Below, one piece after another: positions 27,915 to 36,780 of a stretch of DNA of 64,000 nucleotides. This DNA is from Stenotrophomonas sp. Ste86. GTDB taxonomy: Bacteria > Pseudomonadota > Gammaproteobacteria > Xanthomonadales > Xanthomonadaceae. A program made the position numbers and the translations under genes. The DNA is taken from the NCBI RefSeq assembly GCF_024519465.1, contig NZ_JALJRW010000003.1:119158-183157 (forward strand), in the 5' to 3' direction. Under the pieces are notes generated by a model that saw nothing but the letters and a program-made list of their open reading frames with translations, searched no databases and was not told the DNA's origin. How positions within the stretch are numbered: the stretch's first letter is position 1; each line of letters begins with the position of its first letter.

Positions 27915-28625
27915 ATGCAGTACGAGCTTTACTACTGGACCGGCATCCAGGGCCGTGGCGAGTTCATCCGGCTGGCGCTGGAAGATGCTGGCGCGGCCTA
28001 CACCGACATGGCGCGCGTGCATGGCGACGCGGTGATGCAGCCGTTCCTGCAGGGCAAGGAAGACGGCCTGCGCCCGTTCGCCCCGCCTTTTCTGAAGAGT
28101 GGCAGGCAGGTGATCGCCCAGGTGGGCGCGATCCTGGACTACCTTGCGCCGGAGCTCGGCCTGGTGCCCGAGGCGGCCTCACGCCGTCAGCAGGCGCTGC
28201 AGTTGCAGTTGACCATCGCCGACCTGGTCGCCGAAGTGCACGACACCCACCACCCGATCTCCGCATCGACGTACTACGAGGACCAGAAGCACGAAGCCAA
28301 GGCACGCGCCGCGGCGATGCGGACCGAGCGGCTGCCGAAATTCCTGGGCTACTTCGAAGGCGTGCTGAAGGACAACGGCGAGCGCCATCCGCTGCGCGAG
28401 CACTCTTACGTGGACCTGTCGCTGTTCCAGCTGCTGAGCGGGCTGGAGTACATGTTCCCGCGGCGCATGCAGGCGCTGTGGCCCGCGTCGCCGTTGCTGC
28501 ACGCGCTCAAGGAGCGGGTGGAACGGCGGCCGAACATCGCTGCCTACCTGGCGTCCGACCGCCGCCTTGCATTCAACACCAACGGCATTTTCCGCCACTA
28601 CCCGGAGCTGGATGGCGACACCTGA
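27915..28625 (+). CDS. Glutathione S-transferase family protein
   Basis: 236 residues. An N-terminal thioredoxin-like domain (1-80) opens MQYELYYWTGIQGRGEFIRL, with a Tyr in the position used by Tyr-type GSTs and a Gln-Gly-Arg loop as in sigma/alpha-like classes. An all-helical C-terminal domain (about 95-225) has YVDLSLFQLLSGLEYMFP. The ATG at 27915 is chosen over GTG at 27900 because it starts at the first beta strand. The substrate is unknown; conjugation or reduction of electrophiles with glutathione is the family role. It is isolated between two minus-strand genes. Confidence 0.87.
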   Translation: MQYELYYWTGIQGRGEFIRLALEDAGAAYTDMARVHGDAVMQPFLQGKEDGLRPFAPPFLKSGRQVIAQVGAILDYLAPELGLVPEAASRRQQALQLQLTIADLVAEVHDTHHPISASTYYEDQKHEAKARAAAMRTERLPKFLGYFEGVLKDNGERHPLREHSYVDLSLFQLLSGLEYMFPRRMQALWPASPLLHALKERVERRPNIAAYLASDRRLAFNTNGIFRHYPELDGDT

Positions 28626-28647
28626 TTGCCGCACACCGCCCCGGTTG

Positions 28648-28718
28648 GTAGTGCCGGCCGCTGGCCGGCCACCGGGCGGTAGCGCGGTCCACCTGGCGCC
28701 GGCCAACGGCCGGCACTC
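28648..28718. repeat. Two GTAG-type palindromes after the GST gene
   Basis: 28648-28671 starts GTAG with core CCGGCCGCTGGCCGG; 28694-28718 has core CCGGCCAACGGCCGG and ends CACTC where CACTAC is expected. They occupy the gap between convergent genes. Confidence 0.78.
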
Positions 28719-28729
28719 CCTCGCCGTCG

Positions 28730-30319
28730 TCAGCGTTCCTGCTTCTGCAGCGACAGCAGCGCCAGCAATCCGGCCAGCGCCACGTAGGCACCGGCAAACT
28801 GCCACATGATGATCTTCGGCAAGCCCACCAGCTGCCACGGCAGATAGATGCCGCCACGCGGGTCCACCGAGTGGATCAACCCGAACAGGGTGAGCGCCGC
28901 TGCCACCAGCAGGAGACCGGAAGAGCGCAGCAGCCTGCCGTCGATCATCGCCACCACCGCGGCGATCCACAGCATAGAGGTGATGATGAAGCCATTGCCC
29001 AGGGTGAAGACCACCGCCAGCTCGGGCAGGCCGTGGCCGTCGAGCGTGGCGGTCATCGCCGCCAGCTGCGCCGGTGCGATCCAGCCAGGCGCCTTGATCG
29101 CCAGCAGGTAAGCCACCGAGGGCAGGAAGCCCAGCACCATCGCGCCGGCGTGTTCACGCGGGGTGGCCTGGAAGGCCTGCGTGGTGATGTCGATGGCCAC
29201 GTATACGATGATCGGTGCCAGCACCGCCAACGGCAGCCACTGCACCAGCCCGGAGATCACCCCGAGCATGCCGCCGATGCCCACGAACAGGCCGGTCAGC
29301 AGCGTGTAGCCGCTGCGCGCGCCCATGTGCTTGTAGGCCGGCTGGCCGATGTACGGCGTGGTCTGCGCAACACCGCCGCATAGCCCGGCGACCAGCGTCG
29401 CCACCGCTTCGACCAGCAGGATGTCGCGGGTGCGGTAGTCGTCGCCGGCCGCGCGCGCGCTTTCGGAAACGTTGATACCGCCCACCACCATCAGCAGGCC
29501 GAACGGCAGCAGCAGCGGCAGGTAGGTGATTGCCGTCGGCAGGCCCTCAATGAAGCCCAACGTCGGCCACGGCAGCACCACCTGCGGCGGCGTCCAGTCG
29601 GGCACGTGGAAGCCCGGTGCGCCCAGGCCGGCCAGGCCCAGGCCGTAATACAGGATCGTGCCGAACACGAACGCGACCAGCACGCCCGGCGCGCGGATCG
29701 GCAGCTTGCGCTTGGCGAGCAGCACGTACAGCAGCAGGCCCAGGGTGACGAAGCCGACGATCGGCGAACGCAGGGTTTCCAGCAGCGGCAGGAAGCCCAT
29801 CAGCACGATCGCGATGCCGGCGATGGAGCCCAGCAGCGATGCACGCGGCAGTGCGCGGGTAACCGCTTCGCCGAAGAAGGACAGGATGACTTTCAGCACG
29901 CCCATGATCACCAGCGAGGCCATGCCCAGCTGCCAGGTGGCGATGGCCGCGTCATGCGGCGCCAGACCCTGCGCTTTGAAGGCGAGGAACGCCGGGCCGA
30001 GTACCAACAGGGCCATGCCGATGCTGGTGGGCGCATCCAGGCCAAGCGGCATCGCGGTGACATCATCACGCCCGGTGCGCGTGGCCAGGCGTCGCGCCAT
30101 CCAGGTGTAGAGCACGTTGCCAACCAGCACGCCAAAGGCGGTGCCGGGGAACATGCGGCCGAACACCACGTCGGCAGGGAACTGGAAGATGCTGACCAGC
30201 GCCATCGCGATGAAGCCCAGGATCGACAGGTTGTCGACCACCAGACCGAAAAAACCGTTGAAATCGCCGGCGACGAACCAGCGGGGAGGTCCGGAGCGGA
30301 CGGGAGCGGAGGCGGACAT
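28730..30319 (-). CDS. NCS2-family permease (xanthine/uracil-permease superfamily)
   Basis: 529 residues with about 12-14 membrane helices. An N-terminal WFVAGDFNGFFGLVVDNLS is typical of the NCS2 branch that contains uncharacterised, non-nucleobase members. Conserved helix pairs GVAQTTPYIGQPAYKHMGAR and TGLFVGIGGMLG follow. The usual nucleobase signature (Q/E/P-N-x-G-x-x-x-x-T-[RKG]) is only loosely matched by the GGVAQTTPYIGQ region, so nucleobase transport is uncertain. The ATG at 30319 gives MSASAPVRSGPPRW. It lies downstream of poxB on the same strand but 360 bp of repeats separate them. Confidence 0.78.
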   Translation of the reverse strand: MSASAPVRSGPPRWFVAGDFNGFFGLVVDNLSILGFIAMALVSIFQFPADVVFGRMFPGTAFGVLVGNVLYTWMARRLATRTGRDDVTAMPLGLDAPTSIGMALLVLGPAFLAFKAQGLAPHDAAIATWQLGMASLVIMGVLKVILSFFGEAVTRALPRASLLGSIAGIAIVLMGFLPLLETLRSPIVGFVTLGLLLYVLLAKRKLPIRAPGVLVAFVFGTILYYGLGLAGLGAPGFHVPDWTPPQVVLPWPTLGFIEGLPTAITYLPLLLPFGLLMVVGGINVSESARAAGDDYRTRDILLVEAVATLVAGLCGGVAQTTPYIGQPAYKHMGARSGYTLLTGLFVGIGGMLGVISGLVQWLPLAVLAPIIVYVAIDITTQAFQATPREHAGAMVLGFLPSVAYLLAIKAPGWIAPAQLAAMTATLDGHGLPELAVVFTLGNGFIITSMLWIAAVVAMIDGRLLRSSGLLLVAAALTLFGLIHSVDPRGGIYLPWQLVGLPKIIMWQFAGAYVALAGLLALLSLQKQER

Positions 30320-30679
30320 GCGCAAGGACGACCGTGGGGAGGGGGTAGCCGATGGTAGGGCCTCACCGCTCGTAGTAACAGGCACATGGATGGAACGCCG
30401 GGGGACATCGGTGCGCCTGCGCAGGGGGCGGACGCCGCTGCGCGCTGACCTGTCCCGGTGGTGCCGGCCGGTGATCGGCTTCCGATATCCCCTGCAGGAT
30501 TCGGAGGAGCCGGCCAGCGGCCGGCACTACCTGGTCCTTCGACATCTCAGGGAGCCGGCCAGCCTGGTTCTTCGACATCTCGGGGAGCCGGCCAGCCTGG
30601 TCCTTCGACATCCTGGGGGAGCCGGCCAGCGGCCGGCACTACCTGGTCGCTTCGGCATCCCTGCGGCGCCGGCGCTGCC
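30320..30679. other. Repeat-filled gap between poxB and the NCS2 permease
   Basis: 360 bp without a gene. The left part (30320-30450) shows nothing I can name apart from the likely permease promoter. From 30461 on it is made of palindrome copies: a degenerate one at about 30463-30485 and then the array at 30507-30660. Confidence 0.75.
30507..30660. repeat. Four-unit tandem expansion of a GTAG palindrome, two units deleted
   Basis: Four head-to-tail units start at 30507, 30552, 30585 and 30619, each beginning GAGCCGGCCAGC and carrying a CCTGGT(C/T)CTTCGACAT-type tail (the fourth reads GTCGCTTCGGCAT). Units 1 and 4 keep the full palindrome (CCGGCCAGCGGCCGG..CTAC). Units 2 and 3 (33-34 bp) lack the same 12 nt, GGCCGGCACTAC, the right half of the palindrome. 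Confidence 0.88.
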
Positions 30680-32401
30680 TCAGGGCTTGTTGAGGAAGTT
30701 GTTCGCGAGCAGGTCGCGCACGTCGCCCACCCGTCCGCTGAGCAGGGCCTTGGCCGCATACAGCGCGGTGCCGGCTACCTGCTTGGCCTCTACCTGCGGC
30801 GGCATCACCAGCTCGGTCGGGCTGGTGTGCACGTCCAGCAGCGCCGGGCCAGGGTGGGCCAGGAAGTCCTGCACCGCCTGCTCCAGGTCCTCCGAGCGGG
30901 TCACGGTGCGCCCGTAGAAGCCGATCACCTCGGCCAGCCGGCCGAAATCGGGGTTCTTCAGGTCGGTGTAGTTGTCCAGCAGACCCTCGACCTTCTGCTC
31001 CAGCTCAACGAAGTTGAGCGAACTGTTGTTGTAGACCACCACCTTGATCGGCAGGTTTTCCTGCACCGCCGTGAGCAGGTCGCCCAGCAGCATCGCGATG
31101 CCGCCATCGCCGGACAGCGAGATCACCTGCCGGCCCGGATACGCCTTCTGCAGGCCCAGTGCCTGTGGCATGGCATTGGCCATCGTGCCGTGCAGCAGGC
31201 TGGTCAGGGTGCGGCGACGGCCATTGGCGCGGATGTGGCGCAGGATCCATACCATCGGCGAGCCACCGTCGGCGGTGAACAAGGCATCGTCGCTGGCGTA
31301 GCGGTTGATCAGCGCGGTCAGGTGCTGCGGGTGGATCAGCTCGCCCTCGCCCGGCTCCTCTTCCTTGGCACGCGTTGCCAGCGCCTTGTCGCGGTGGCTG
31401 ATGCACTCGTCCAGGAAGCTGCGGTCCTCGCGCGGCGGCAGAAGGGGCAACAGCGCCTCCAGCGTGGGCCCGATGTCGCCAACCACGCCCAGGTTGACCG
31501 GATGGCGGCGGCCGAGATGGCTGCCATCGCGATCGACCTGGATCAGCGTGGCCTTGTCCGGGTAGTACTGGCCCCACGCAAAGTCGGCGCCGAGCAGCAA
31601 CAGCGTGTCGCAGGCCATCAGCGTGTGGTAGCCCGATTCGATGCCGAAGATGCCGGTCATGCCCATGTTGTACGGGTTGTCGTACTCCACGAAATCCTTG
31701 GCCCGCGAGGTGTGCGCGATCGGCGCCTTAAGCCGTTCGCCCAGCGCCACCAGTGCGTCATGGGCATGCTCGCAGCCGGCACCCGCATAGATGCCGATGC
31801 GCTTGCCATCGGCGATCAGCGCGGCGATGCGCTGCAGTTCGTCATCGCTGGGGCGCAGCACCGGCTGGGTGTAATGCACCGAAAACGGCACATCGTGCTT
31901 GACCTCGGCCTCGCTGATATCGGCCGGCAGGATCACCACCGCCACGCCACGCCGGCTGATCGCCGCCTGGCAGGCCAGCGCGACCACGCGGCGCGCCTGC
32001 TGCGGGCTGTGCACCTGCTCGCAGAACACGCTGCAGCTGGCATATACCGCCTTGAAATCAACCTCCTGCGGGAACTCCATGCCCAGCTCGGCAGTGACCA
32101 CCTGGCTGGCGATCAGCACCATCGGCGCGCGGTTGCGGTTGGTCTCGAACACGCCGTTGATGAAGTGCAGGCCGCCCGGGCCGCAGGAACCGGCGCAGGC
32201 GGTGAGCTGCCCGCTGATCAAGGACTCGGCGCCGGCAGCGAACGCAGCCACTTCCTCATGGCGCATGTGCACCCACTCGATCTCGCTGTGGTGGATGGCA
32301 TCGGTGACGTAGTTGAGGGTATCGCCGACGATGCCGTAACAGTGACGGACACCGGCGGCCTGCAGGGTTTCAACCACGATCTCGGCAACGCGCTTGCTCA
32401 T
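30680..32401 (-). CDS. poxB: Pyruvate dehydrogenase (ubiquinone) / pyruvate oxidase
   Basis: 573 residues, the length of E. coli PoxB (572). It converts pyruvate to acetate and CO2 with electrons passed to ubiquinone at the inner membrane. The TPP-enzyme N-domain has GIVGDTLNYVTDAI and HMRHEEVAAFAAGAE (catalytic Glu). A central FAD/DHS-like domain follows. The TPP-binding C-domain has ISLSGDGGIAMLLGDLLTAV and YNNSSLNFVELEQ. The C-terminal segment (about 545-573) would be the lipid-activated membrane-binding helix. The ATG at 32401 gives MSKRVAEIVVETLQAAG. PoxB is usually a stationary-phase enzyme; no regulator is adjacent. Confidence 0.92.
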   Translation of the reverse strand: MSKRVAEIVVETLQAAGVRHCYGIVGDTLNYVTDAIHHSEIEWVHMRHEEVAAFAAGAESLISGQLTACAGSCGPGGLHFINGVFETNRNRAPMVLIASQVVTAELGMEFPQEVDFKAVYASCSVFCEQVHSPQQARRVVALACQAAISRRGVAVVILPADISEAEVKHDVPFSVHYTQPVLRPSDDELQRIAALIADGKRIGIYAGAGCEHAHDALVALGERLKAPIAHTSRAKDFVEYDNPYNMGMTGIFGIESGYHTLMACDTLLLLGADFAWGQYYPDKATLIQVDRDGSHLGRRHPVNLGVVGDIGPTLEALLPLLPPREDRSFLDECISHRDKALATRAKEEEPGEGELIHPQHLTALINRYASDDALFTADGGSPMVWILRHIRANGRRRTLTSLLHGTMANAMPQALGLQKAYPGRQVISLSGDGGIAMLLGDLLTAVQENLPIKVVVYNNSSLNFVELEQKVEGLLDNYTDLKNPDFGRLAEVIGFYGRTVTRSEDLEQAVQDFLAHPGPALLDVHTSPTELVMPPQVEAKQVAGTALYAAKALLSGRVGDVRDLLANNFLNKP

Positions 32402-32481
32402 GAGGGAACGTCCACTACCTGGGGGAAGCGTCAGGGTAGACCTGCGAAAGTGATCCCCATGTGCGAACCCGGGCAATCAGA

Positions 32482-33348
32482 TCATGGATTGGCGTTTACC
32501 CACCCCACGATGTCGCCCCGCGTCGGGTTGGCATAGCGCACCTTCACCCAACCGTCCTGCTCGTCCAGCAGTTCAACGCGGTCACCGCGCACCAGGTAGC
32601 GCCGGGTGCTGGTGTCGCCGGGCCGGGCATGCAGCGGCACCCGCGCAGGCACCACCTCGCCGCTGAAGGGCAGCAATGGGCGGTCATTGCGCGGTGCGAC
32701 CAGACCATCGGAGATGGCGGTCTCCAGTACCTTGCCAGCCGGGTCGTAGGTACTCCAGACCGCCATCGGGCCAGTGTCGGCGGTCTGCTTGACGAAGATC
32801 GTCGCCTCCAGCGCATCGCCAAGCATCAGCACGCGTTCGGCGCGATACAGATACAGCCGCCCCGCGTGATAGCGGTACAGGTCCGCGTACCACATCGGGC
32901 CACTGCGGCAGCTGCTGCTCAGGGTGCGGTTGGCGGCATCCACGTCCAGCCCCATCAGCTCGCCACACTGCGCATGCGAACCGGTCGGCAGCGTCAGCGG
33001 CACGAAGCGTCCCTGCTTTGGGTCGAAGCGGTACACCGCCACCGCTTCGTTGACCTGCCCTACCGAAGCGCGTGCCACCAGTTCGGGGCGACCGTCGAAG
33101 TCGACGTCCAGCTGGCTCAAGCGCGCGTTGCCATCGGCATCGGCTACGCCGTCCAGACGCTGCTGCCGACCCGAGGGCAGCAGCAGCGCAATGGTGCCCT
33201 GCGTTTCCACGCGGGCGGTAGCGGCCGTGCCCGGTCCAAGCACAATGCGCAGCTCCGCATCGGCTGCCGCCGCCTGCGCCACGGGCGCGCAGTCGGCCAA
33301 CGCCAGCCCGAACAGCAGCACGCAACGCCCACGGGTGATCTCGTTCAT
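32482..33348 (-). CDS. Periplasmic protein with C-terminal SH3-like domain
   Basis: 288 residues with a signal peptide (about 1-27, ending AQAAAA). A middle region has LDVDFDGRPELVAR, resembling an FG-GAP/VCBS calcium-binding D-x-D-x-D-G repeat. A C-terminal bacterial SH3-like segment (about 225-288) has VPLHARPGDTSTRRYLVRGDRV, then LLDEQDGWVKVRY and GWVNANP. Such SH3b domains usually bind peptidoglycan. Two Cys (about 127 and 146) could pair. The ATG at 33348 has a GGAGG ribosome site 6 nt before it. It is 80 bp upstream of poxB and 35 bp downstream of the DUF3574 gene, perhaps a small envelope operon. Confidence 0.75.
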   Translation of the reverse strand: MNEITRGRCVLLFGLALADCAPVAQAAAADAELRIVLGPGTAATARVETQGTIALLLPSGRQQRLDGVADADGNARLSQLDVDFDGRPELVARASVGQVNEAVAVYRFDPKQGRFVPLTLPTGSHAQCGELMGLDVDAANRTLSSSCRSGPMWYADLYRYHAGRLYLYRAERVLMLGDALEATIFVKQTADTGPMAVWSTYDPAGKVLETAISDGLVAPRNDRPLLPFSGEVVPARVPLHARPGDTSTRRYLVRGDRVELLDEQDGWVKVRYANPTRGDIVGWVNANP

Positions 33349-33383
33349 GCCGGCCTCCTGCCGCGCCAAGGTGGCGCGCGTGC

Positions 33384-33866
33384 TCAGAACGATACTTCAA
33401 CCGCCTGCTGCGCCCACAACACGGACTGATGACCGGTGGCCTGCTTCCACGCCAGCCGGATCGCTTCAATGTCCGCGCGACGCTGCGGGGTGTTCTCGTG
33501 CAGCACCACCAGCACCTTGGTGCGCAGGCGGTTGGGCTCGGCCGCGCCGCGGAACAGCCACTGGCCGTAGGCGTCGAACACGGTCAGACCGTCCGGAAAG
33601 CGCGGGGTGACTTCCTTGTCGAGAAAGGCACGCCACTGCGCGTCGGTGATGCCTTCGGTCTGCGGTCGGTCGGCCACGCCGGTTTCTTCCCCCACACCGA
33701 AATAGAGCTCGCTGCGCACCCAGCCGGCCGCAGCGTCGGGGCGCGCGGCGTCGCCCTGCAGGGTCGCCGTGGCGGTGGCGGGCGGGGTCGGCTTGGCGGC
33801 CGGGGCGGCAGTGGCACAGCCGCTGGTGGCCATAACCAGGGCGATCAGAATGGTGCGGAACTTCAT
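33384..33866 (-). CDS. DUF3574 putative lipoprotein
   Basis: 160 residues with a lipoprotein signal: MKFRTILIALVMATSGC, lipobox Cys17. A Pro/Ala/Thr linker (18-45) leads to a DUF3574 domain: SELYFGVG near its start, ITDAQWRAFLDKEVTPRFPDG, and KVLVVLHENTPQ. The domain's function is unknown to me. GGAG lies 11 nt before the ATG at 33866. It is followed at 35 bp by the SH3-domain gene on the same strand, so joint expression is likely. It is divergent from the second TonB receptor gene. Confidence 0.82.
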   Translation of the reverse strand: MKFRTILIALVMATSGCATAAPAAKPTPPATATATLQGDAARPDAAAGWVRSELYFGVGEETGVADRPQTEGITDAQWRAFLDKEVTPRFPDGLTVFDAYGQWLFRGAAEPNRLRTKVLVVLHENTPQRRADIEAIRLAWKQATGHQSVLWAQQAVEVSF

Positions 33867-34030
33867 GGACAACTCTCCGGAAACACAGGGACAGGCAGGG
33901 AAGGAGCGTGCCGGACATCCAGGTCCGGTGCAGATCGCCAACGGCTATCTGCTTATAACCACCCCGATGGGGCTTGCGTCACACAGGGACATCACGCGAA
34001 GATAATATATCGCTTCATCCGGATGGATTG

Positions 34031-34054
34031 GTAGCGCCAACCATTGGTCGGCGA
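34031..34054. repeat. Degenerate GTAG palindrome in a 5' leader
   Basis: Starts GTAG with an imperfect stem GCGCCAACC/GGTCGGCG. Unlike most copies it lies upstream of a gene, 46 bp before the TonB receptor ATG, so it would be in the mRNA leader. Confidence 0.6.
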
Positions 34055-34099
34055 CGCCACTCCCCGTCCTCCCTCCCCCGTCGTCCTGCTGGAGTCCGC

Positions 34100-36550
34100 A
34101 TGTCCCGTCCGTCCGCGTCGCGCCTTGGCCTTGCCATCGCGCTCGTCCTCTCCTCCCCCCTGCTCGCCCAGGATGCAACTGCGCAGGACGCGCCCGGCTC
34201 GGCCACCACGCTGGACACCGTGATCGTCACCGGCACCCGCGCGGTGGACCGCACCGTGCTGGAATCCACCTCGCCGGTGGACGTGCTCACCGCCGAAGAC
34301 ATCCGCAAGGCTGGCGTGGTCAACGGTGAACTGGGCAGCGCGCTGCAGGCGCTGCTGCCCTCGTTCAACTTCCCGCGCCAATCCAACTCCGGCGGTGCCG
34401 ACCACATCCGCGCCGCGCAGCTGCGCGGGCTCTCGCCGGACCAAGTCCTGGTGCTGGTCAACGGCAAGCGCCGCCACACCAGCGCGCTGGTCAACACCGA
34501 CAGCAAGATCGGCAAGGGCACCACGCCGGTAGACTTCAACGCCATTCCGATCAGCGCGATCAAGCGCATCGAAGTGCTGCGCGACGGCGCCGGCGCGCTG
34601 TACGGCTCCGATGCGGTGGCCGGGGTGATCAACGTGATCCTCGACGATGCCCCGGAAGGCGGCGCGTTCGAGGCCAGCTTCGGCGCCAACCACACCGACC
34701 TCAAGCCGATCGACCGCACCGTCACCGACGGCCAGACCAGCTATGCCAGTGCCAAGGTCGGCACCCGGCTGGGCGAAGACGGCGGCTTCCTGCGCGTGGG
34801 CCTGGAGCTGAAGAACCACGAAGGCACCAACCGCGCCGGCTTCGACCAGATCCCGCCGTGGGACCAGAGCGATACCAACCTGGCGCTGCAGGGCAAGCGC
34901 AATTACGTGCTTGGCGATGGCAAGACCCGTGACCTCAACGCCTGGATCAATACCGAGCTGCCGTTCGGTGAGACCTCCAAGTTCTATTTCTTCAGCACGT
35001 TCAACCAGCGCGACAGCGAAGGCGCCAACTACTTCCGCTACCCCGACAGCGACGCCAACTGGGCGCAGGTCTACCCCAACGGCTACCGCCCGATCTCCGA
35101 AGGCGAGAACCGCGACGTGCAGGCCGTGGCCGGTGCGAAGGGCCAATGGGGCGAGTGGAACTACGACGCCAGCCTGGATTACGGCACCAACCGCTTCACC
35201 TACCGCCTGCGCAACTCGCTCAACGCCTCGCTCGGTCCGACCAGCCCGACCCGCTTCAAAACCGGCGATTACCAGAACGAACTGACCGTGGCCAACCTCG
35301 ACCTGGGCCGCGTGTTCAACCAGGGCGAGAACATCACCCACAGCCTCGGCCTGGGCGTGGAAGCGCGGCGTGACCACTACCAGACCCGCCCGGGCGACCC
35401 GAGCAGCTATGCCGCCGGCCCGTTCACCGATCGCCCGACCGGCTCGCAGGCCGGCGGCGGGCTGACTCCGCAGGATGCCACCTCGCTGTCGCGTGATGTG
35501 GCCAGCGCCTATGCCAGCCTGTCCAGCCAGTTCGGCGAGCATTTCTCCAGCGACCTGGCCGCGCGCTACGAACACAGCGATGACTACGGTGGCAAGCTGA
35601 CCGGCAAGCTGGGCCTGCGCTATGAATTCACCCCGGCCTTCGCGCTGCGCGGCGCGATTTCCAACAACTTCCGCGCGCCGTCGCTGGCGCAGATCGGTTA
35701 CGAATCCACCTCCACCGGTTACAACGCCGCCGGCCAGCTGGTGCGGGGCCGCGTGCTGTCGGTCAACAATCCCATCGCGCGGGGCCTGGGCGCATCGGAC
35801 CTGAAGCCGGAGAAGTCGCTCAACACCAGCCTGGGCTTCACCAGCCGCATCGGCGACCACTTCGATGTGTCGCTGGACTTCTTCCAGATCGACATCGATG
35901 ACCGCATCGCGCTGTCGGAGAGCATCACCGGCGATGCACTCACCGACTACGTGCAGCAGCAGTTCGGCGTGGCCGGCCTGCAGAGCGCGAGCTTCTTCGT
36001 CAATGCCGCCGACACCCGCACCCGCGGTGCCGAGCTGGTGAGCAACTGGCGGCAATCGCTGAGCGATGGCGAACTGCTGTTGACCGGTACCTACGCCTAT
36101 ACCAAGACCACGTTGAAGAACGTACTGGCCACCCCGGCCAGCCTGCTCGCGCTGGATCCGGAGTACGTGCTGTTCGGCGTGGAAGAAACCAACACCCTCA
36201 CCGATGCCACCCCGCGCACCCGCGCCGCGCTCGCCGCCAGCTGGAGTGACGACCGCTGGTCGCTGAGCAGCCGGGTCAGCCGCTATGGCAGTGTCACCCG
36301 CGTGTTCAACTTCGGCGATGGCTTCGTCCCGCGCCAGACGTATGGGGCGGAATGGCAGCTGGATGCGGAAGTGGAGTTCAAGATCACCCCGCAGTGGAGC
36401 GTGGCCCTTGGCGGGCAGAACCTGACCGACAATTATTCGGATCTGTCCAACGACGATATCTACTACTACGGCAACCTGCCGTATGACGTGTTGTCGCCGA
36501 TTGGTAGCAATGGTGCGTATTACTACGGGCGTGTGCGGTACACGTTCTGA
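34100..36550 (+). CDS. TonB-dependent outer-membrane receptor (paralogue of the 16.5-kb gene)
   Basis: 816 residues. Signal peptide about 1-28 (MSRPSASRLGLAIALVLSS); TonB box-like LDTVIVTGTRA; plug with RGLSPDQVLVLVNGKRRHT, IEVLRDGAGALYGSDAVAGV; barrel ending YYYGRVRYTF, with C-terminal Phe. The plug is strikingly similar to that of the receptor at 16.5 kb while the barrels differ more, as expected if substrate loops diverge. The ATG at 34100 follows GGAG at 8 nt. No partner inner-membrane transporter is adjacent. The last eight codons plus stop are duplicated just downstream (36584-36610). Confidence 0.9.
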   Translation: MSRPSASRLGLAIALVLSSPLLAQDATAQDAPGSATTLDTVIVTGTRAVDRTVLESTSPVDVLTAEDIRKAGVVNGELGSALQALLPSFNFPRQSNSGGADHIRAAQLRGLSPDQVLVLVNGKRRHTSALVNTDSKIGKGTTPVDFNAIPISAIKRIEVLRDGAGALYGSDAVAGVINVILDDAPEGGAFEASFGANHTDLKPIDRTVTDGQTSYASAKVGTRLGEDGGFLRVGLELKNHEGTNRAGFDQIPPWDQSDTNLALQGKRNYVLGDGKTRDLNAWINTELPFGETSKFYFFSTFNQRDSEGANYFRYPDSDANWAQVYPNGYRPISEGENRDVQAVAGAKGQWGEWNYDASLDYGTNRFTYRLRNSLNASLGPTSPTRFKTGDYQNELTVANLDLGRVFNQGENITHSLGLGVEARRDHYQTRPGDPSSYAAGPFTDRPTGSQAGGGLTPQDATSLSRDVASAYASLSSQFGEHFSSDLAARYEHSDDYGGKLTGKLGLRYEFTPAFALRGAISNNFRAPSLAQIGYESTSTGYNAAGQLVRGRVLSVNNPIARGLGASDLKPEKSLNTSLGFTSRIGDHFDVSLDFFQIDIDDRIALSESITGDALTDYVQQQFGVAGLQSASFFVNAADTRTRGAELVSNWRQSLSDGELLLTGTYAYTKTTLKNVLATPASLLALDPEYVLFGVEETNTLTDATPRTRAALAASWSDDRWSLSSRVSRYGSVTRVFNFGDGFVPRQTYGAEWQLDAEVEFKITPQWSVALGGQNLTDNYSDLSNDDIYYYGNLPYDVLSPIGSNGAYYYGRVRYTF

Positions 36551-36641
36551 TCATTGGTGCAGCCGGGCATGGCCCGGCTCTACCGGGCGTGTGCGGTACA
36601 CGTTCTGATCGTTGGTGCAGCCGACCAACGGTCGGCTCTAC
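36526..36641. repeat. 58-bp tandem duplication spanning the receptor gene's 3' end
   Basis: Copy 1 is 36526-36583 and copy 2 is 36584-36641. The first 40 nt of each (from CGGGCGTGTGCGG through the TGA and GTGCAGCCG) differ at one position only. The last 18 nt carry a GTAG palindrome whose stem differs: copy 1 has CCGGGCATGGCCCGG, copy 2 has CCGACCAACGGTCGG. So copy 1 includes the gene's own last codons and stop, and copy 2 is a non-coding echo. Confidence 0.9.
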
Positions 36642-36656
36642 TGGTGAGGTGGTACG

Positions 36657-36680
36657 GTAGAGCCGACCCATGGTCGGCTG
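36657..36680. repeat. GTAG palindrome
   Basis: Starts GTAG with core CCGACCCATGGTCGG. It is opposite in orientation to the two copies at 36560-36583 and 36618-36641. Confidence 0.85.
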
Positions 36681-36780
36681 CTCTTCCCTCGGCGCACCCC
36701 ATATTCGAGAAGGCTGGGCATTGCCCTTCCCGCACGTGAACATGGCACGCAACGCACGCCCATGACCTGACAATCACACC

